Origin: Triglochin maritima
Lineage: Eukaryota; Streptophyta; Magnoliopsida; Alismatales; Juncaginaceae
Reading direction: 5' to 3'
Assembly: GCA_963682175.1 (NCBI GenBank)
Contig: OY821787.1
Location: 11,820,501 to 11,884,500 of the forward strand
DNA length: 64,000 nt
The notes beneath the pieces were generated by a model. That model saw nothing but the letters and a program-made list of their open reading frames with translations. It made no database searches and was not told the origin of the DNA. This document shows, one piece after another, positions 21,668 to 32,749 of the stretch. Made by a program: the position numbers and the translations under genes. Each line of letters begins with the position of its first letter. Positions within the stretch are counted from its first letter, which is position 1.

Positions 21668-22176
21668 TAGGGGTGCACATGGGTTGGGTTCAACCCGAAA
21701 CCCAACCCGAACCCGACTGGTCGGGTCGGGTTGGGTCGGGTTGGGGAGGGGTTCGGGTCGGGTCGGGTTGGGAAAATAAAAAACCCGAATTTTCGGGTCG
21801 GGTTCGGGTTGAGGGGGTCGGGTTGACCCAACCCAACCCGAACCCGATTTTTTAATTTTTTTATTTTTTCCCAAATAAACCGGTCGACCGAACATCACTC
21901 GGTCGACCGTTTCCAACCCGAAAATTTCGGGTGTTCAAGCCACCGGTCGACCGTTTAAGCACCGGTCGACCGAACCCGACCAAGTTTGGGAGAAAATTTC
22001 CGAATTCGGGTTCAACCCGATCCAACCGGACCCAACCCGAAAATTTCGGGTCGGGTTGGGTTGAACCTAAACCGGTTCGGGTTCAGGTTGGGTTGGGTTT
22101 TTTCCCAACCCGAAAATTTCGGGTTGGGTCGGGTTTGGGCCTCAACCCGACCCAACCCGACCCATGTGCACCCCTA
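21668..22176. mobile_element. hAT-type MITE inserted in the PMD gene
   Basis: A 509-bp element with 16-bp perfect terminal inverted repeats TAGGGGTGCACATGGG / CCCATGTGCACCCCTA, flanked by the perfect 8-bp duplication GTTGGGGT (21660-21667 and 22177-22184). Terminal TAGGGGTG and an 8-bp duplication are hAT hallmarks. The interior is GGGTC/GGGTT-type repeats in both orientations around a core with four CGGTCGACCG palindromes (21880-21975). It has no coding capacity, although frames run open through it because the repeats lack stops. Removing it with one duplication copy rejoins the PMD reading frame around LPVG and GLTLQDV. Confidence 0.93.
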
Positions 22177-23752
22177 GTTGGGGTGGTTGGATTAACATTG
22201 CAGGATGTTAGTTGTTTGTGGGGTCTACCTATCAGTGGTATTCCAATAATCGGGCACAGTGATCGAGACAGTCGTGAGTTAATTAGAAATTCCTTTGGGA
22301 TTGATATAAACGCCGAGATTATGAAAAAAGGTAAAAGAACGGTAGAAGGAGATGAGCCACAAATGTTCAAAGAGTCTGGATTTAGCATCAGTTTGCAATG
22401 GTTGCGGGTAAATTACGGGAATCTGCCAGAATTTCCCACAGATGAAGAAGTGGCACAATATACACGGGCTTTCATTTTAGATTTGTTTGGATCCATGGTT
22501 TTCCCTGATAGCTCTGGGACAGGTGTTCCAGTTATGTATTTGAGGTTTTTGCAGGTGTTGGACAAGCCGATAGTATACAATTGGGGTGCGGCCGTGCTTT
22601 CATGTTTATATCGCAACTTGTCTATTTCATGTCAAACTGGAAAAAGGAACATTGGTGGTGCATTGTTACTTCTTCAACACTGGTCTTGGACTCGGTTTCC
22701 CGTAGCCCGGCCGAGACACGTGGGTCATGCTGAGTGTTTAGGTGGAGAAGACCTAGACTCGCGACCTCCATTTGCTATTAAGTGGCAATACCCACAGACT
22801 TATGAGGTTAGTGCCGCACATAATTGTCTTACACATTACAGAAATGAATTTGAATGCATGTAGGATGAACATGTAAACTGGCAGCCGTATTATGAAAGTA
22901 TGATGTTGCTTCCTGGCCGGGTATTTACTACTGATGCTGCATATTGGCTTGCGAGAGTGCCTTTGATTCATTTCTGGATGATGTCATGGCATTATCCAGA
23001 AAGAACTATGAGACAATTTGGATTTTATCAGACGACGCCACCGCCAGAACCTCATCCGTGGACAGAACTCAAATACTTGATAAGATAGTACATGCGGCCC
23101 GACAGAGAGATGATTGGTCAGCGAAGCATGAAATTTACATACGAATGTGGGACATACCGCATATTCTTCACGAAGGTCGACCATATGATCCGAGAGAAAA
23201 TCGACGGTATCGTCAGTGGTTTCAGCATAATGGTATGTACACAGTCTACATACGAGGCCAAATAGAGTTCGGTTTGGAAAGGCCGTTGCCACCCCCACAT
23301 GATTCTATCGAGGACTTAGGTTACGTTCCTGGTGGACCACGTATTCGACGTATGGTATATTTTTTTAACGACTTTGACGATTATTGTTTGTTGTGTTTTA
23401 CTATCTAATTTTCAAACTACAATTGCAGGGCTTACGTGGTATTCAACGGGCTAAATTTGTTATCAAGCAGCTGTACAAACGTGGAACTAAGGGACTGTGT
23501 AAAATGTTGCTGAAGAGTCACCAACTCGATGCTGTCGATTGCGATCAGGTGCACGAATTTGAAAGAGTACTGTGCGATGCTGGATTACCTGGAGATGTGG
23601 AGTCGATTCCTGAAGATGATGATGGTAATAATGAGATTCGTGATGATTGTCCTGTACCTAGAGTTGCAGACCAAACAACATATAGTTTTAGGCTATCCAA
23701 TGCATCATACGATGATTTTGTCCCAGATTCATCGCAGTTTAGAGGTTCATAT

Positions 23753-23923
23753 ACATACGATGACATTGGCGCAGGACCGTCGCAGCCAACCCAGTTTGGA
23801 TATTCTCAAACATATGGTGACATTGGAGCAGGACCATCGCAGCCAACCCAGTTTGGATATTCTGAAACATATGCTGACATTGGCGCAGGACCATCGCAGC
23901 CAACGCAGTTGGGGCTTTCCCAG
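23753..23923 (+). repeat. Three in-frame 57-bp repeats in the PMD gene tail
   Basis: Three consecutive 57-bp units encode T-Y-x-D-I-G-A-G-P-S-Q-P-T-Q-F-G-Y-S-x with few changes. The repeats keep frame, so they arose while the tail was coding. Confidence 0.88.
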
Positions 23924-24516
23924 ATTTCCGAAGATTATCCAACTTATCAGACACCTGGTAGTAATTATGATACCCCTCAGTTGCCGCAAACAGACTTCAG
24001 GACTTTGTTCGATGGTATATTCAGCCCATTAACTGACCAAGGGTACACTTGTGAATTAAATCCTGTACCTTCTATAGTTTACGAGACTCAGTCACCTCAT
24101 TTGCCTGTTCAAAATCAGTCACCTTTTCGACCTGTTGAGTCTCATTCACATGTTGAGACTCAACCCCATTCTGAGTTGGTTCCATACGTTTTCTCTGATG
24201 ATGAAGAAGAATCAGTGCATGTTGCGACTCCAGTCGGTCGAGGGTGCCGATGCAAGATGAAGACAGATTTTCACTCCCACGCAGTAGTTCATATTGTAAT
24301 TCAGTTGTACTCGCGGTTGTACTTTAAGATCTTATGATTTTGTTTTGTCATCTTAATTGATATGGTTTGACTTATTAATAAGACATTATAAACATTATAA
24401 ACATTACAACACATTCAACAATACAACACATTCAACATTACAATACATTCAACATTACAATACATTAAACGTTACAATACATTCAACATTACAATATATT
24501 AAACATTACTATACAT

Positions 24517-26629
24517 TCAACCTTCTCTTACATTGCAACGATCGCTTGTGTGATTAATCGAACCACAACCTGTACAATGACCCGGACCTATCCTTCCTTC
24601 CATGACATCCATCGTCATCGGTAAACGTTTTGACCTTCTCCTTCCTTTCTTGACGAGAGTTCGATCAGGTATTATTTTGTCTCCCATATATTCAGGCCAA
24701 TCCTCTTCCTTCCCGTACACATCGAAGTGACCCTCCCATGTGTGCACTAGAGAGTTGACACTGTAGTACGAATGTGTATATTCATTGGCATTGTAGTTAC
24801 GTGCGGCACACACGGCCAAAACATGACTGCAAGCGATACCTGTATTTTGTAGTCCCCGACACTTACACTTCGGTCTGGTGCCGTCACGTAGAATCACCTT
24901 TTAACTACGATCCCTCCTACCTCCAGTTCTGCTCACTCTTTCATGTTTGGATATGCCCTCATATACTCCTGTATCGAAATCAGTTATTTTCACCTCATGT
25001 TGACATGCAACTGCTGCAGATTTTTCCAATATTTGTGTAACCCTCTCGGAAAAGATGTGTCCTCTTTGTGCCAACACACGTGCATGTTGTCTTCTGTTGT
25101 TGAACCACTCCAACTGTTTATAGTATGTCGCCTCTACAATTGCACAAATGGGTAAACCACGAGCTTCTTTGAAAACATTGTTCAGACACTCTGCAGCATT
25201 GCTTGTCATTATTCCCCATCTTTGGCCTCCGTTGTGACACAACGACCACTTACTAGGAACCTCCGGTTCATTCTCATTTGTTTCATCTTTTTTCCCTATC
25301 CCTTTTATGTATTGTAATGCATCTTTACTCAAATACTCAACTTGTTCCAAACTGGCTTTGAAATCCCACGGATTACTGTGTCTGCATGCTGCCTTGAAGG
25401 CGTCAACTGCATATTGATTCTTACAATTTTTTAGCAAGTTTTCGGCAAGATGTTGTGCGCATAAACGGTGAACTGCATCATTTCCTTCCTCGTGCCAACC
25501 GTAACCGGGATTCCTAAAAATGTGTTTAATTGCAGCATGTCGATCAGATATGACACATATCTTCCTATCTCCAATCACCTCTCGTCGCAACCATCTCATA
25601 AACCATCCCTAATTGGCTACATTTTCCTTCTCAACGAGCCCAAATGCAAGAGGCAGTAGTTGATTCTCGGCGTCATACCCAACAACAACAAGTAACCTTC
25701 CTTCGTATCTACCTTTAAGAAATGAGGCGTCTATGCTGATAACAAGACGTAGATATTTGAATGCCTGAATACAAGGACCAAAAGCCCATGCTGCACATTT
25801 AAACTGACGGACACCAGGGCATGGTAAAGGGTCAGAATGAACTACAAATTTACTTCCAGGATTTGATTGTTTAATAGCATTTAACAATTGAGGCAACAAA
25901 GCATATGAACCCGACCAACTTCCAAACATGTATGCAACAACAATCTCGCGGGCACGCCAGAATAATCATGAAAGCTTTTAGCTGGGTGAACCGAACCCCT
26001 CCCTCTAAATGGGTTGTATTGGCTTAACTGACTCACGTTTGGACCAATATCTTCATCTTCCTCAATCTCATCAGCATCCTCATCCTCCTCACCTGATGAT
26101 TCATTCTCTGTATCTATATTGTAATCTTCGTCATCATTTTCTTCTTCATCATCTGTTGGTATAGGCACGAAATCAGAAGTTCTATTCGCAGGTCGACTGG
26201 TTTCTGCTATGGTGTTTGCATCACATGATTGTTGAGATATGAAACCTGCACCACTACAACTACCCGGTTGGTTACCTGTAAACATCTCAGCCCTCTACTC
26301 AATTTCCACAGGATTCAACTGTACATATAACTCCATCATTCCCATTTTGGTATAAGCTGTTTCATAGGCTATTCTCCAAGAATTCTCATCATATACAGAC
26401 ATCACATTAAAAAAAAGTAACCGGTTGGTGCAATGTTACAACGATATTGAATATTCATCGAGTACTGAGATTCTTCGACATTCAAACCTTGATATATCCA
26501 ACTCTTAAGTTCTTCTAAGGTTACATTTTTGCTAGCTGAAAGTGTAAGTCTTGGACCTATCGTGTACTCTACACCGTAACTTGCATTCTGAACTATTTCA
26601 CCGCCAAAGTACACACTTACCGCAATCAT
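24517..26629 (-). pseudogene. mudrA-type MULE transposase pseudogene
   Basis: Read leftward from an ATG at 26629: MIAVSVYFGGEIVQ and YTIGPRLTLSASKNVTLEEL (N-terminal domain). Then a frame slip in a T run near 26410, the continuation DENSWRIAYETAYTKM, a stop near 26295 and an acidic region (26285-26030). The core follows: WSGSYALLPQLLNAIKQ, VISIDASFLKGRYEG (first catalytic Asp), PLAFGLVEKENVA, a TAG stop at about 25609 where the family has Trp, VISDRHAAIKHIF (second Asp), NAAECLNNVFKEARGLPI. After another stop comes the SWIM zinc finger CKCRGLQNTGIACSH (24.83 kb) and a knuckle CTGCGSINHTSDRC. The zinc-binding segment usually found between the acidic part and the core is missing. It cannot make transposase. 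Confidence 0.88.
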
Positions 26630-26699
26630 TTTGTTAACTACAATGAAAAATTCTTTAATCAGTTTTATATTACAAATTACTTCAAGATTTGATATTATT

Positions 26700-27270
26700 A
26701 CCAATTATTAATAATGTGAGAAATAGAAATTAGGAATGAAAAAAAATTACCTCAAAATTCACCAGGAAAAAAACACACGGATTAGAAAAATTGATATCAC
26801 CAGGCACAATTTGAAGACTGTGAAGAGAGTAGAATTTCAATATTTGATATTATTACCAATTATTAATAACTATAAATATAAGAATGAAAAAAATAATTAC
26901 CTCAAATAACACCAGGAAATACACACGGATCGGAAAAATGATATCACCAGGCACAATTTGAAGATTGTGAATAGAGTAGAATTTCAATATTTGATATTAT
27001 TACCAATTATTAATAACTATAAATATAAGAATGAAAAAAATAATTACCTCAAATAACACCAGGAAAGACACACGGATCAGAAAAATTGATATCACCAGAC
27101 ACAATTTGAAGACTGTGAAGAGAGTAGAATTTCAATATTTGATATTATTACCAATTATTAATAACTATAAATATAAGAATGAAAAAAATAATTACCTCAA
27201 AGAACACCAGGAAAGACACACGGATCAGAAAAATTAATTTTACCGGGCACAATTTCAAAACTGTGTGGAG
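26700..27270. repeat. Four tandem ~148-bp repeats in the transposase 5' region
   Basis: The word ACCAATTATTAATAA recurs at 26700, 26855, 27002 and 27150. Each unit also has ATTACCTCAAA, ACACCAGGAAA, ACACACGGATC and TATCACCAGRCACAATTT. The array lies between the transposase start codon and its TATA box, so it would be transcribed as leader or intron. Confidence 0.85.
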
Positions 27271-27336
27271 AGTAGAAGTGGAAATGTAGGAGGAATTGAA
27301 AAAATAATTGAATTGAAAAAAAATGGACGAAACGTG

Positions 27337-27344
27337 TATTTATA
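27337..27344 (-). promoter_or_regulatory. TATA box of the MULE transposase
   Basis: TATAAATA on the minus strand, ~700 bp before the ATG, immediately downstream of a GC-rich palindrome array. Confidence 0.6.
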
Positions 27345-27357
27345 AGAACTCGCGCCC

Positions 27358-27462
27358 ACGGATCGCGGGTGCGAACCGCGATCCGTGCTCACGGATCGCG
27401 GTTTGTACCCGCGATCTGTGGTGACAGATCGCATCGCGGGTGGCACCCGCGATCGTCGTAGA
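27358..27462. promoter_or_regulatory. Palindromic GGATCGCGGGT/ACCCGCGATC array upstream of the transposase TATA box
   Basis: At least six half-sites of (G/A)GATCGCGG(G/T) and its reverse complement occur in about 100 bp, in a window that is otherwise AT-rich. Several pair as inverted repeats (for example GGATCGCGG..CCGCGATCC). Position and symmetry suggest binding sites for transposase or another factor; this is inferred. Confidence 0.6.
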
Positions 27463-27479
27463 TTTAAATTTTTTTTTTG

Positions 27480-27837
27480 GATTAGTTTTCGATTTTTTTT
27501 AAATGATTATTATTTAAAAAAATTACGGTTAAAGTTTGGGTTTTTCTTTGCGTTTCAGGTATCGTTCTAGATAATAGAATTTTTTATGGTTAAACGTGAT
27601 TAATTTTTTGTGTTTCAGTGTTTGAGATATTTTTTTAATATTTAATGTCTCATTTCATAGAAAAAATGACCATTTATTTAAATTTGTTAGATATGGTTAA
27701 TTTTTCATCATATAACCCAAGTCACTTTAGAAACTTTTCTCAATATAATTTTCAAATTTAATTAATGCTGATATTGTTGATCTTAGTTGGATCATTATAC
27801 GTGTTAATTTTTTTCCTAAAATTCAATACACGTTATT
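27480..27837. other. AT-rich DNA, possibly the right end of the MULE
   Basis: Runs of T and A with no genes. A matching inverted terminal sequence on the left of the MULE was not found. Confidence 0.4.
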
Positions 27838-28834
27838 AGTCAATCTCAACTTTAAAATACCCTTATATGCTAGAGGAATTACCTTCTGATAAACATTACA
27901 TTTTACAGCCCAATATACCATATTCATTCGATCAACATTTACACATAGTATACCATCCTTCAAAAATTTGAAGTGTCTCTTCAATTACCTTTTGTAAGAT
28001 ACCTCTTATAAGCAACCTTGTGCAAAACAATGAGACTGTGACACAATTTTCATTTGACCACCAGATTCGCCCCAATATACCTACCCCTCAAAATACCTCG
28101 AAGTGTACCTCAAATTACCTTTTGGCAATATAGGACATGTTCACTCTTATATGTTATCAGTCAATTTCTACTTCAAAATATCCTCTTATCCAATAGAAAA
28201 TAAATTTTACAATAGATTTCACAACACAATATACCATGTTCTTTATAACTTCCTTCAAAATTTTTTGGAGTATATCTCAAATTATCTTTCCTAAAATACC
28301 TCTGACAAGCAACCTTGTGCAAAACACTTAGATTGTGAAACCATATTTGTTCGACCCACCACATTCACCCCAATATACCTTCCCTCCATTATACCTTAGA
28401 GTGTATCTGAAATTACTTTTCCTCAATACAGATAATGTGTACAACAACATACATTTTATGTCAATTTCCACTTCAAAATACGCTCATATGCTATAGGAAA
28501 TACCTCTTAAATATTAGATGTTACTCCCTAATATACCATGACGAACATGTACTACCCAATATACCTTCCTTTGAAAATACTTTAGACTGTTATCTCAAAT
28601 TACCTTTCCTACCTCCTAGGATCTGTTGTTATGGGTTTTCCCAAGTCATGCAGCTTCTACCATCTTCGATGAACACAATACCTCATAATTTGCACACATC
28701 CTTACATTAAAAGTAACTACCTAGTATATAGGTATGTGTCACATATTCACATGTTGAAGGTGGTAACAACAAAACTTGGGAAAACCCCATAATAGCATAT
28801 CCTCCCTCTTTCCTAAAATACCTACATTAATAGT
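27838..28834. repeat. Diverged ~300-320-bp tandem repeat array
   Basis: The words TCAATYTCNACTTNAAAATA (27841, 28161, 28461), CAATATACC, TTACCTTTNNTAAGATACCTC and AACCTTGTGCAAAACA recur in the same order about every 300-320 bp. Units are strongly diverged. The array is broken by a MITE at 28835 and traces resume at 29379-29460. A further unit lies at 62700-63015. Confidence 0.7.
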
Positions 28835-29370
28835 AGGGGTGTCAACGGAGCGAATATGGACCGCATCTACCAATATCTGTATCCGTATCTGTATCCGTGG
28901 AACAAATGATACATCCGTATCAGACGGATATTAAATTGAATATCCATTTTAGAATCCGTCGTATCCAGATATAAATCGAATACAGATATTATCCGTATCC
29001 GTATTCATATCCGTTGGAGTTGTGTTTGGGGGACTTTACGTAGGTTTAGGGTTAGGAATTTAGGATATGTTATATATTTGGTTAATTTATAGAAAAAATA
29101 CTTAACATATAAATATTTCATTAATTTAAAGAATAACTATATATAATACGGATTCGAATACATATATGAATACGGATGTTGTACTACGGATATCCGATCC
29201 CGGATTGGATATTATATGGACCGGATGTACCAATAACCATATCCGCTCCACGACTTTACGGATCAGATACGAATACGGTCTTACGGATATTTTTTCACGG
29301 ATCGAATGTCAAAATTCGAATACGGATACGGACAGATGTTCAGATATTCGAATATCCACTAACACCCCTA
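28835..29370. mobile_element. hAT-type MITE with TATCCG repeats
   Basis: A 536-bp element with ends TAGGGGTGTCAACGG and (reverse complement of the right end) TAGGGGTGTTAGTGG, flanked by the perfect 8-bp duplication ATTAATAG (28827-28834 and 29371-29378). The interior repeats degenerate CGGATAYCCGTATCC words. No coding capacity. It shares the TAGGGGTG terminus with the MITE at 21668 but not the interior. Confidence 0.92.
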
Positions 29371-29469
29371 ATTAATAGCCAAAATACCTTCTTTCCTAAA
29401 ATACCTCTTACATCAAACCTTATGCAAAATACTCGTAATGTATCTAAAAATACCTACATTAATTGCAAG

Positions 29470-30484
29470 TCACAAAAGTGGCTCTACTTCAATGATAAAG
29501 GGTTGACTTTTCAACATTAATTTTAGCATGACCTCTTTATTTTTCCAAAACTACCATTCTCACAACTAACTAATTACAATAGTGACATTCTCATCAAGTT
29601 TGGGCTTTAGCAATAGAAACTCATCATTTTAACCTCTACTTTTCTTTCCTCTCTCATCTTTAAAAACGTTTCCCCTCTAAAAATGTTTTATTGAAGCTGA
29701 AGTTGTGAGATTCAACGTTTTAGGCAAGGATAATGTGAGTTGTTCACGTTTTTTTATTTTTTATTCTCATTTCGTGAATTTCTTTGAACCCATAATTTTA
29801 ATATCTAATTTTTTTTGAAAATGTAGTTTTCTTTCCGATTAATTAAGTTTCGTATGTTACTATAGCTTAATAGCTGAATGACAATGATTGATGAAATTGG
29901 TGGTTGATGTTTCTATATACTTGTATGCAAGGAATTTCTAAAATTAGATGTTACGCATGTGTATATATCTGTAATTTGTCAAATGTTGCCTTTTATTGTT
30001 TCCTTAGTATTTACAAGGAAGGATAAACCTTTGTAGTTTGTTGAACATATGCAGCAGTAAAGCCTTTCTTCTTTTAAAATTACTGTGTCTGTGTCGCTGG
30101 TAAGGGGTGTTGGATGATGAGTTTTTCTTTTGTTTTTTTGTTGATTGTTCATGGATGGGTACATCTCATTTGTCACACCAACAAAGAATCCATGGCTCTA
30201 AATACGTGTTTTGTCATTATAGTATTTTGCATGATCTGAAGTCATCCTGCCTACTGTCTTTTTTTTTCTTTTAAATTAATGCAAAAACATACTTGTATGT
30301 TATGTTTCAGATATTTTGGTATTTCAATGTGTTCTTATTATGTTATAATGTATTAATAGATAATTTTGCCTTTGATGAATTATGAAATGCATTCACAACA
30401 TTTTATTCCATTCATTACACATAATTACTTGTGTATTTTTTAAACCTTATTATCATTATCTTCCATTATTAATAGACTTCAAAG
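29470..30484. other. Leader region of the second MULE; shares a terminal-like block with 61.8 kb
   Basis: The segment 29470-29525 (AAGTGGCTCTACTTCAATGA, GTTGACTTTTCAAC) matches, with few differences, the reverse complement of about 61785-61840. It is followed by AT- and CT-rich leader-like DNA up to the first ATG of the transposase at 30485. The block may be the MULE end; no matching inverted copy was found right of 39.1 kb. Confidence 0.45.
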
Positions 30485-31737
30485 ATGAACAAACTCATGA
30501 TATTATGTGTTTACCATGGTGAGGGTAGAGGAACATATCTTCGAAAGACAACCTTGGAGGATCTTCAGTTATTTATTTCTTCCCAATGACAATTACTTGA
30601 ATTATCATCTTTAACTTTGTCTTATTTTTCCCTGGAGAAAATGATGTCCGAATTACCTTGTTCTCCTCTGACGATGTGCACTATATGTTTGACATTGGGA
30701 TTCATTATTCATTGGCCAGTTTGAAAATTCTAGTAAATGTTGAATGAGTGAAAATAAATAGTAACTCTACGCCCAGCAGTACAAAGTCTCCATCTTTATC
30801 TACTTTTGCTAAGTCATTAAATAACAATTGCTTACATAAATATGGGGTCGGATCAAGTAAACATAGGAAAAAGGTAGATATGTGGGATAAAGAGCTTGAT
30901 GATATGTTGTTCAGGAATTTGTAGATGTTAGAGCTTTTCGCAAGGTATGGTGCAATTTTGCTATTTGTTGGGGCTTCACCTACAAGTTTCTGAGGAATAA
31001 TTTACACGTGATCACTACGAAATGTGCAAAAGAAGGTTGTGATTGGAAAGTTCACGATCTTAGGAACTCAAAGCATGGGAGCTTCATAATAAAAGAATTT
31101 TTGAAGAATCATTCTTGTGGTGGTGGGATTGCAGCAACGAACCATCCCAGCGCTTCTAAGAATTGGGTTGCTCGTATTTTAGAAGAGACCTTGAAGATTC
31201 GGTCGTTGTACAAGGCTTCTGAAATGTGTTCGGATATTTGTAGTGATTACGACATTGAAATTCCCTATTATAAGGCTTGGTTTGGAAAAGAGGCAGTAAT
31301 GAGGCTTTTAAATGGTGAAGATAACGACTCCTTTGACTTGCTTCGTTGGTATCGTGACGCGGCGTTGAAGTGTTATCCAAGTTCTTTTATTGATTTAGAG
31401 GTTGATTCTCAGTCATCTCGATTTCAAAGAATTTTTGTTACTTTCCATGCTTTCATTTATGGATTTCAAGTTGGGTGTAGACCATTATTATTTCTCGATG
31501 ACACCTTTTTGAAGTGCAAATATCAAGGGACATTACTTATTGCTACTACTTTGAATGGAGAGGATGGAATATTTCCATTGGCATATGTCGTGGTAGATTT
31601 GGAAAATGAAGACAATTTGAGTTGGTTTCGAAAAAACCTAAAGCAAATAGTTGACTTAGAAGAGAAAATAACATTTATTTATGATCGATGCAAAGGTTTA
31701 CGTGCAACCATTACAAGATTTTTCCCTAATTGTTATC

Positions 31738-31890
31738 GGGAAATTTGACTTTCTATGCCTCAAGTGGCCCATCCTCTGGAAAAAAACCCCCACTTTGACA
31801 TCCTCTGAAAAATATTCCTATCTTTCCACTTCTTCCCAAAATACCCCTGCCTATCTTATGAGACTACTAACACAGAACAACCTATGTCTG
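31738..31890. repeat. Left long terminal inverted repeat
   Basis: Pairs with 35155-35303 in inverse orientation, with shared words CCTCAAGTGGCCCATCCTCT, CTTCCCAAA and GCCTATCTT. Confidence 0.88.
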
Positions 31891-32074
31891 CTTTGTTGAT
31901 GTTGTGCGTACTTTTGATGCCAAACATTTTTCACGATATGCCCTTTACACGATGAGCTCAATATGCACTCGATAGTGATTCTATAATTTAGTTGACCCAC
32001 AATGGTATGATTACTGAGAAAGTCTTCGACGGTTCAATTTCCTTCCCTCCAGATGTCACATCAGCAATTAAGAG

Positions 32075-32600
32075 CGAAGTGTGAAAATTGTATAATGGAG
32101 GTACGATGTGACCTCGATATGATGAAGCAAGAGAGTCGTTTTGTTTGGATCGATGACCTCGATATGTACTCGATAGTGGCTCGATAGTTTACTCGACAAG
32201 ATTATTTAGGACATTTTTTCATTTTACTTAACTAATCACCAAACGTCAACTCAACAATTAAGAGGGAAGCGTGAAAACTGTACCAATGTGTGGTTCGAGG
32301 TGACGCTATATATGTTCGGATCGATGAGTTCGATACATACTCGATCAAAGCTCGATAACAAATTTTATTGTCAAGACACGTACATTTTCGATGGTCGACT
32401 TTCCTTCTGTCGAAATGTCTCATCAATTATGAGCAAAGTGTGAAAAACCATACCAGTGGGAGGCTCGAGATGCACACGATATAATGAAGAAAGAGAGTTC
32501 TCTACGTTGGGATCGATGAACTTGATATGTACTCGACATGAGTTTGATATTCTCTCAACCTTCTCTTTGCCATATAAGTGTGACTGAAATGCATGATAAT
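32075..32600. repeat. Three diverged ~170-190-bp tandem units (left subterminal)
   Basis: The phrase GTGAAAANTGTA...TCGAGRTG...GGATCGATGA...TCGATAYGTACTCGA recurs from about 32079, 32270 and 32440. CTCGAT words are dense. Confidence 0.7.
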
Positions 32601-32749
32601 CGAGGGCATTTTCGACGGTTCGGTACTTTCTCTTTAGACATCGCGTATGTCATCCAGATAGTGTAAAACGCCTTCCCCTTCTTTCGGCCTTACACTATTA
32701 CACTTCTCTTGCCAACACCTTCTTCCTTCGACCACATTCCAGTCCCAGA

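Larger units (their letters stand above)
21486..24337 (+). pseudogene. Plant mobile domain (PMD, MAIN/MAIL-like) gene of the MULE, disrupted
   Basis: The first part reads ALVERWRPETHTFHLPVG, a hallmark of the PMD family, then is split by a MITE (21668-22176). The reading resumes with LTLQDVSCLWGLPISG and continues to 22807. A short intron (22808-22863, GT..AG) precedes an exon with DAAYWLARVPLIHFW and MRQFGFYQTTPPPEP. A one-base frame change near 23080 moves the reading to DKIVHAARQRDDWSAKHEIY. A second intron is likely at 23353-23427, and the last exon ends at 24337. The tail has three 19-residue repeats (DIGAGPSQPTQ) and an acidic DDEEE segment. PMD proteins of host origin act in gene silencing and meristem upkeep; the role in MULEs is unknown. 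The insertion and frameshift make this copy non-functional. Confidence 0.8.
21200..27480. mobile_element. Mutator-like element (MULE) with convergent PMD gene and transposase
   Basis: Two convergent genes lie between about 21.4 and 27.4 kb: a plant-mobile-domain gene reading rightward and a mudrA-type transposase reading leftward, their 3' ends only ~180 bp apart. MuDR of maize has the same tail-to-tail layout, and PMD genes are known passengers of some plant MULEs. Terminal inverted repeats were not identified, so the limits are estimates. Both genes are damaged, and a hAT MITE sits in the PMD gene. Confidence 0.7.

Noticed and set aside
21641..22177. Open frames on both strands through the hAT MITE
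   Set aside because: GGGTC/GGGTT repeats have no stops; the frame starting at 21931 begins inside the MITE and only later enters the PMD gene.
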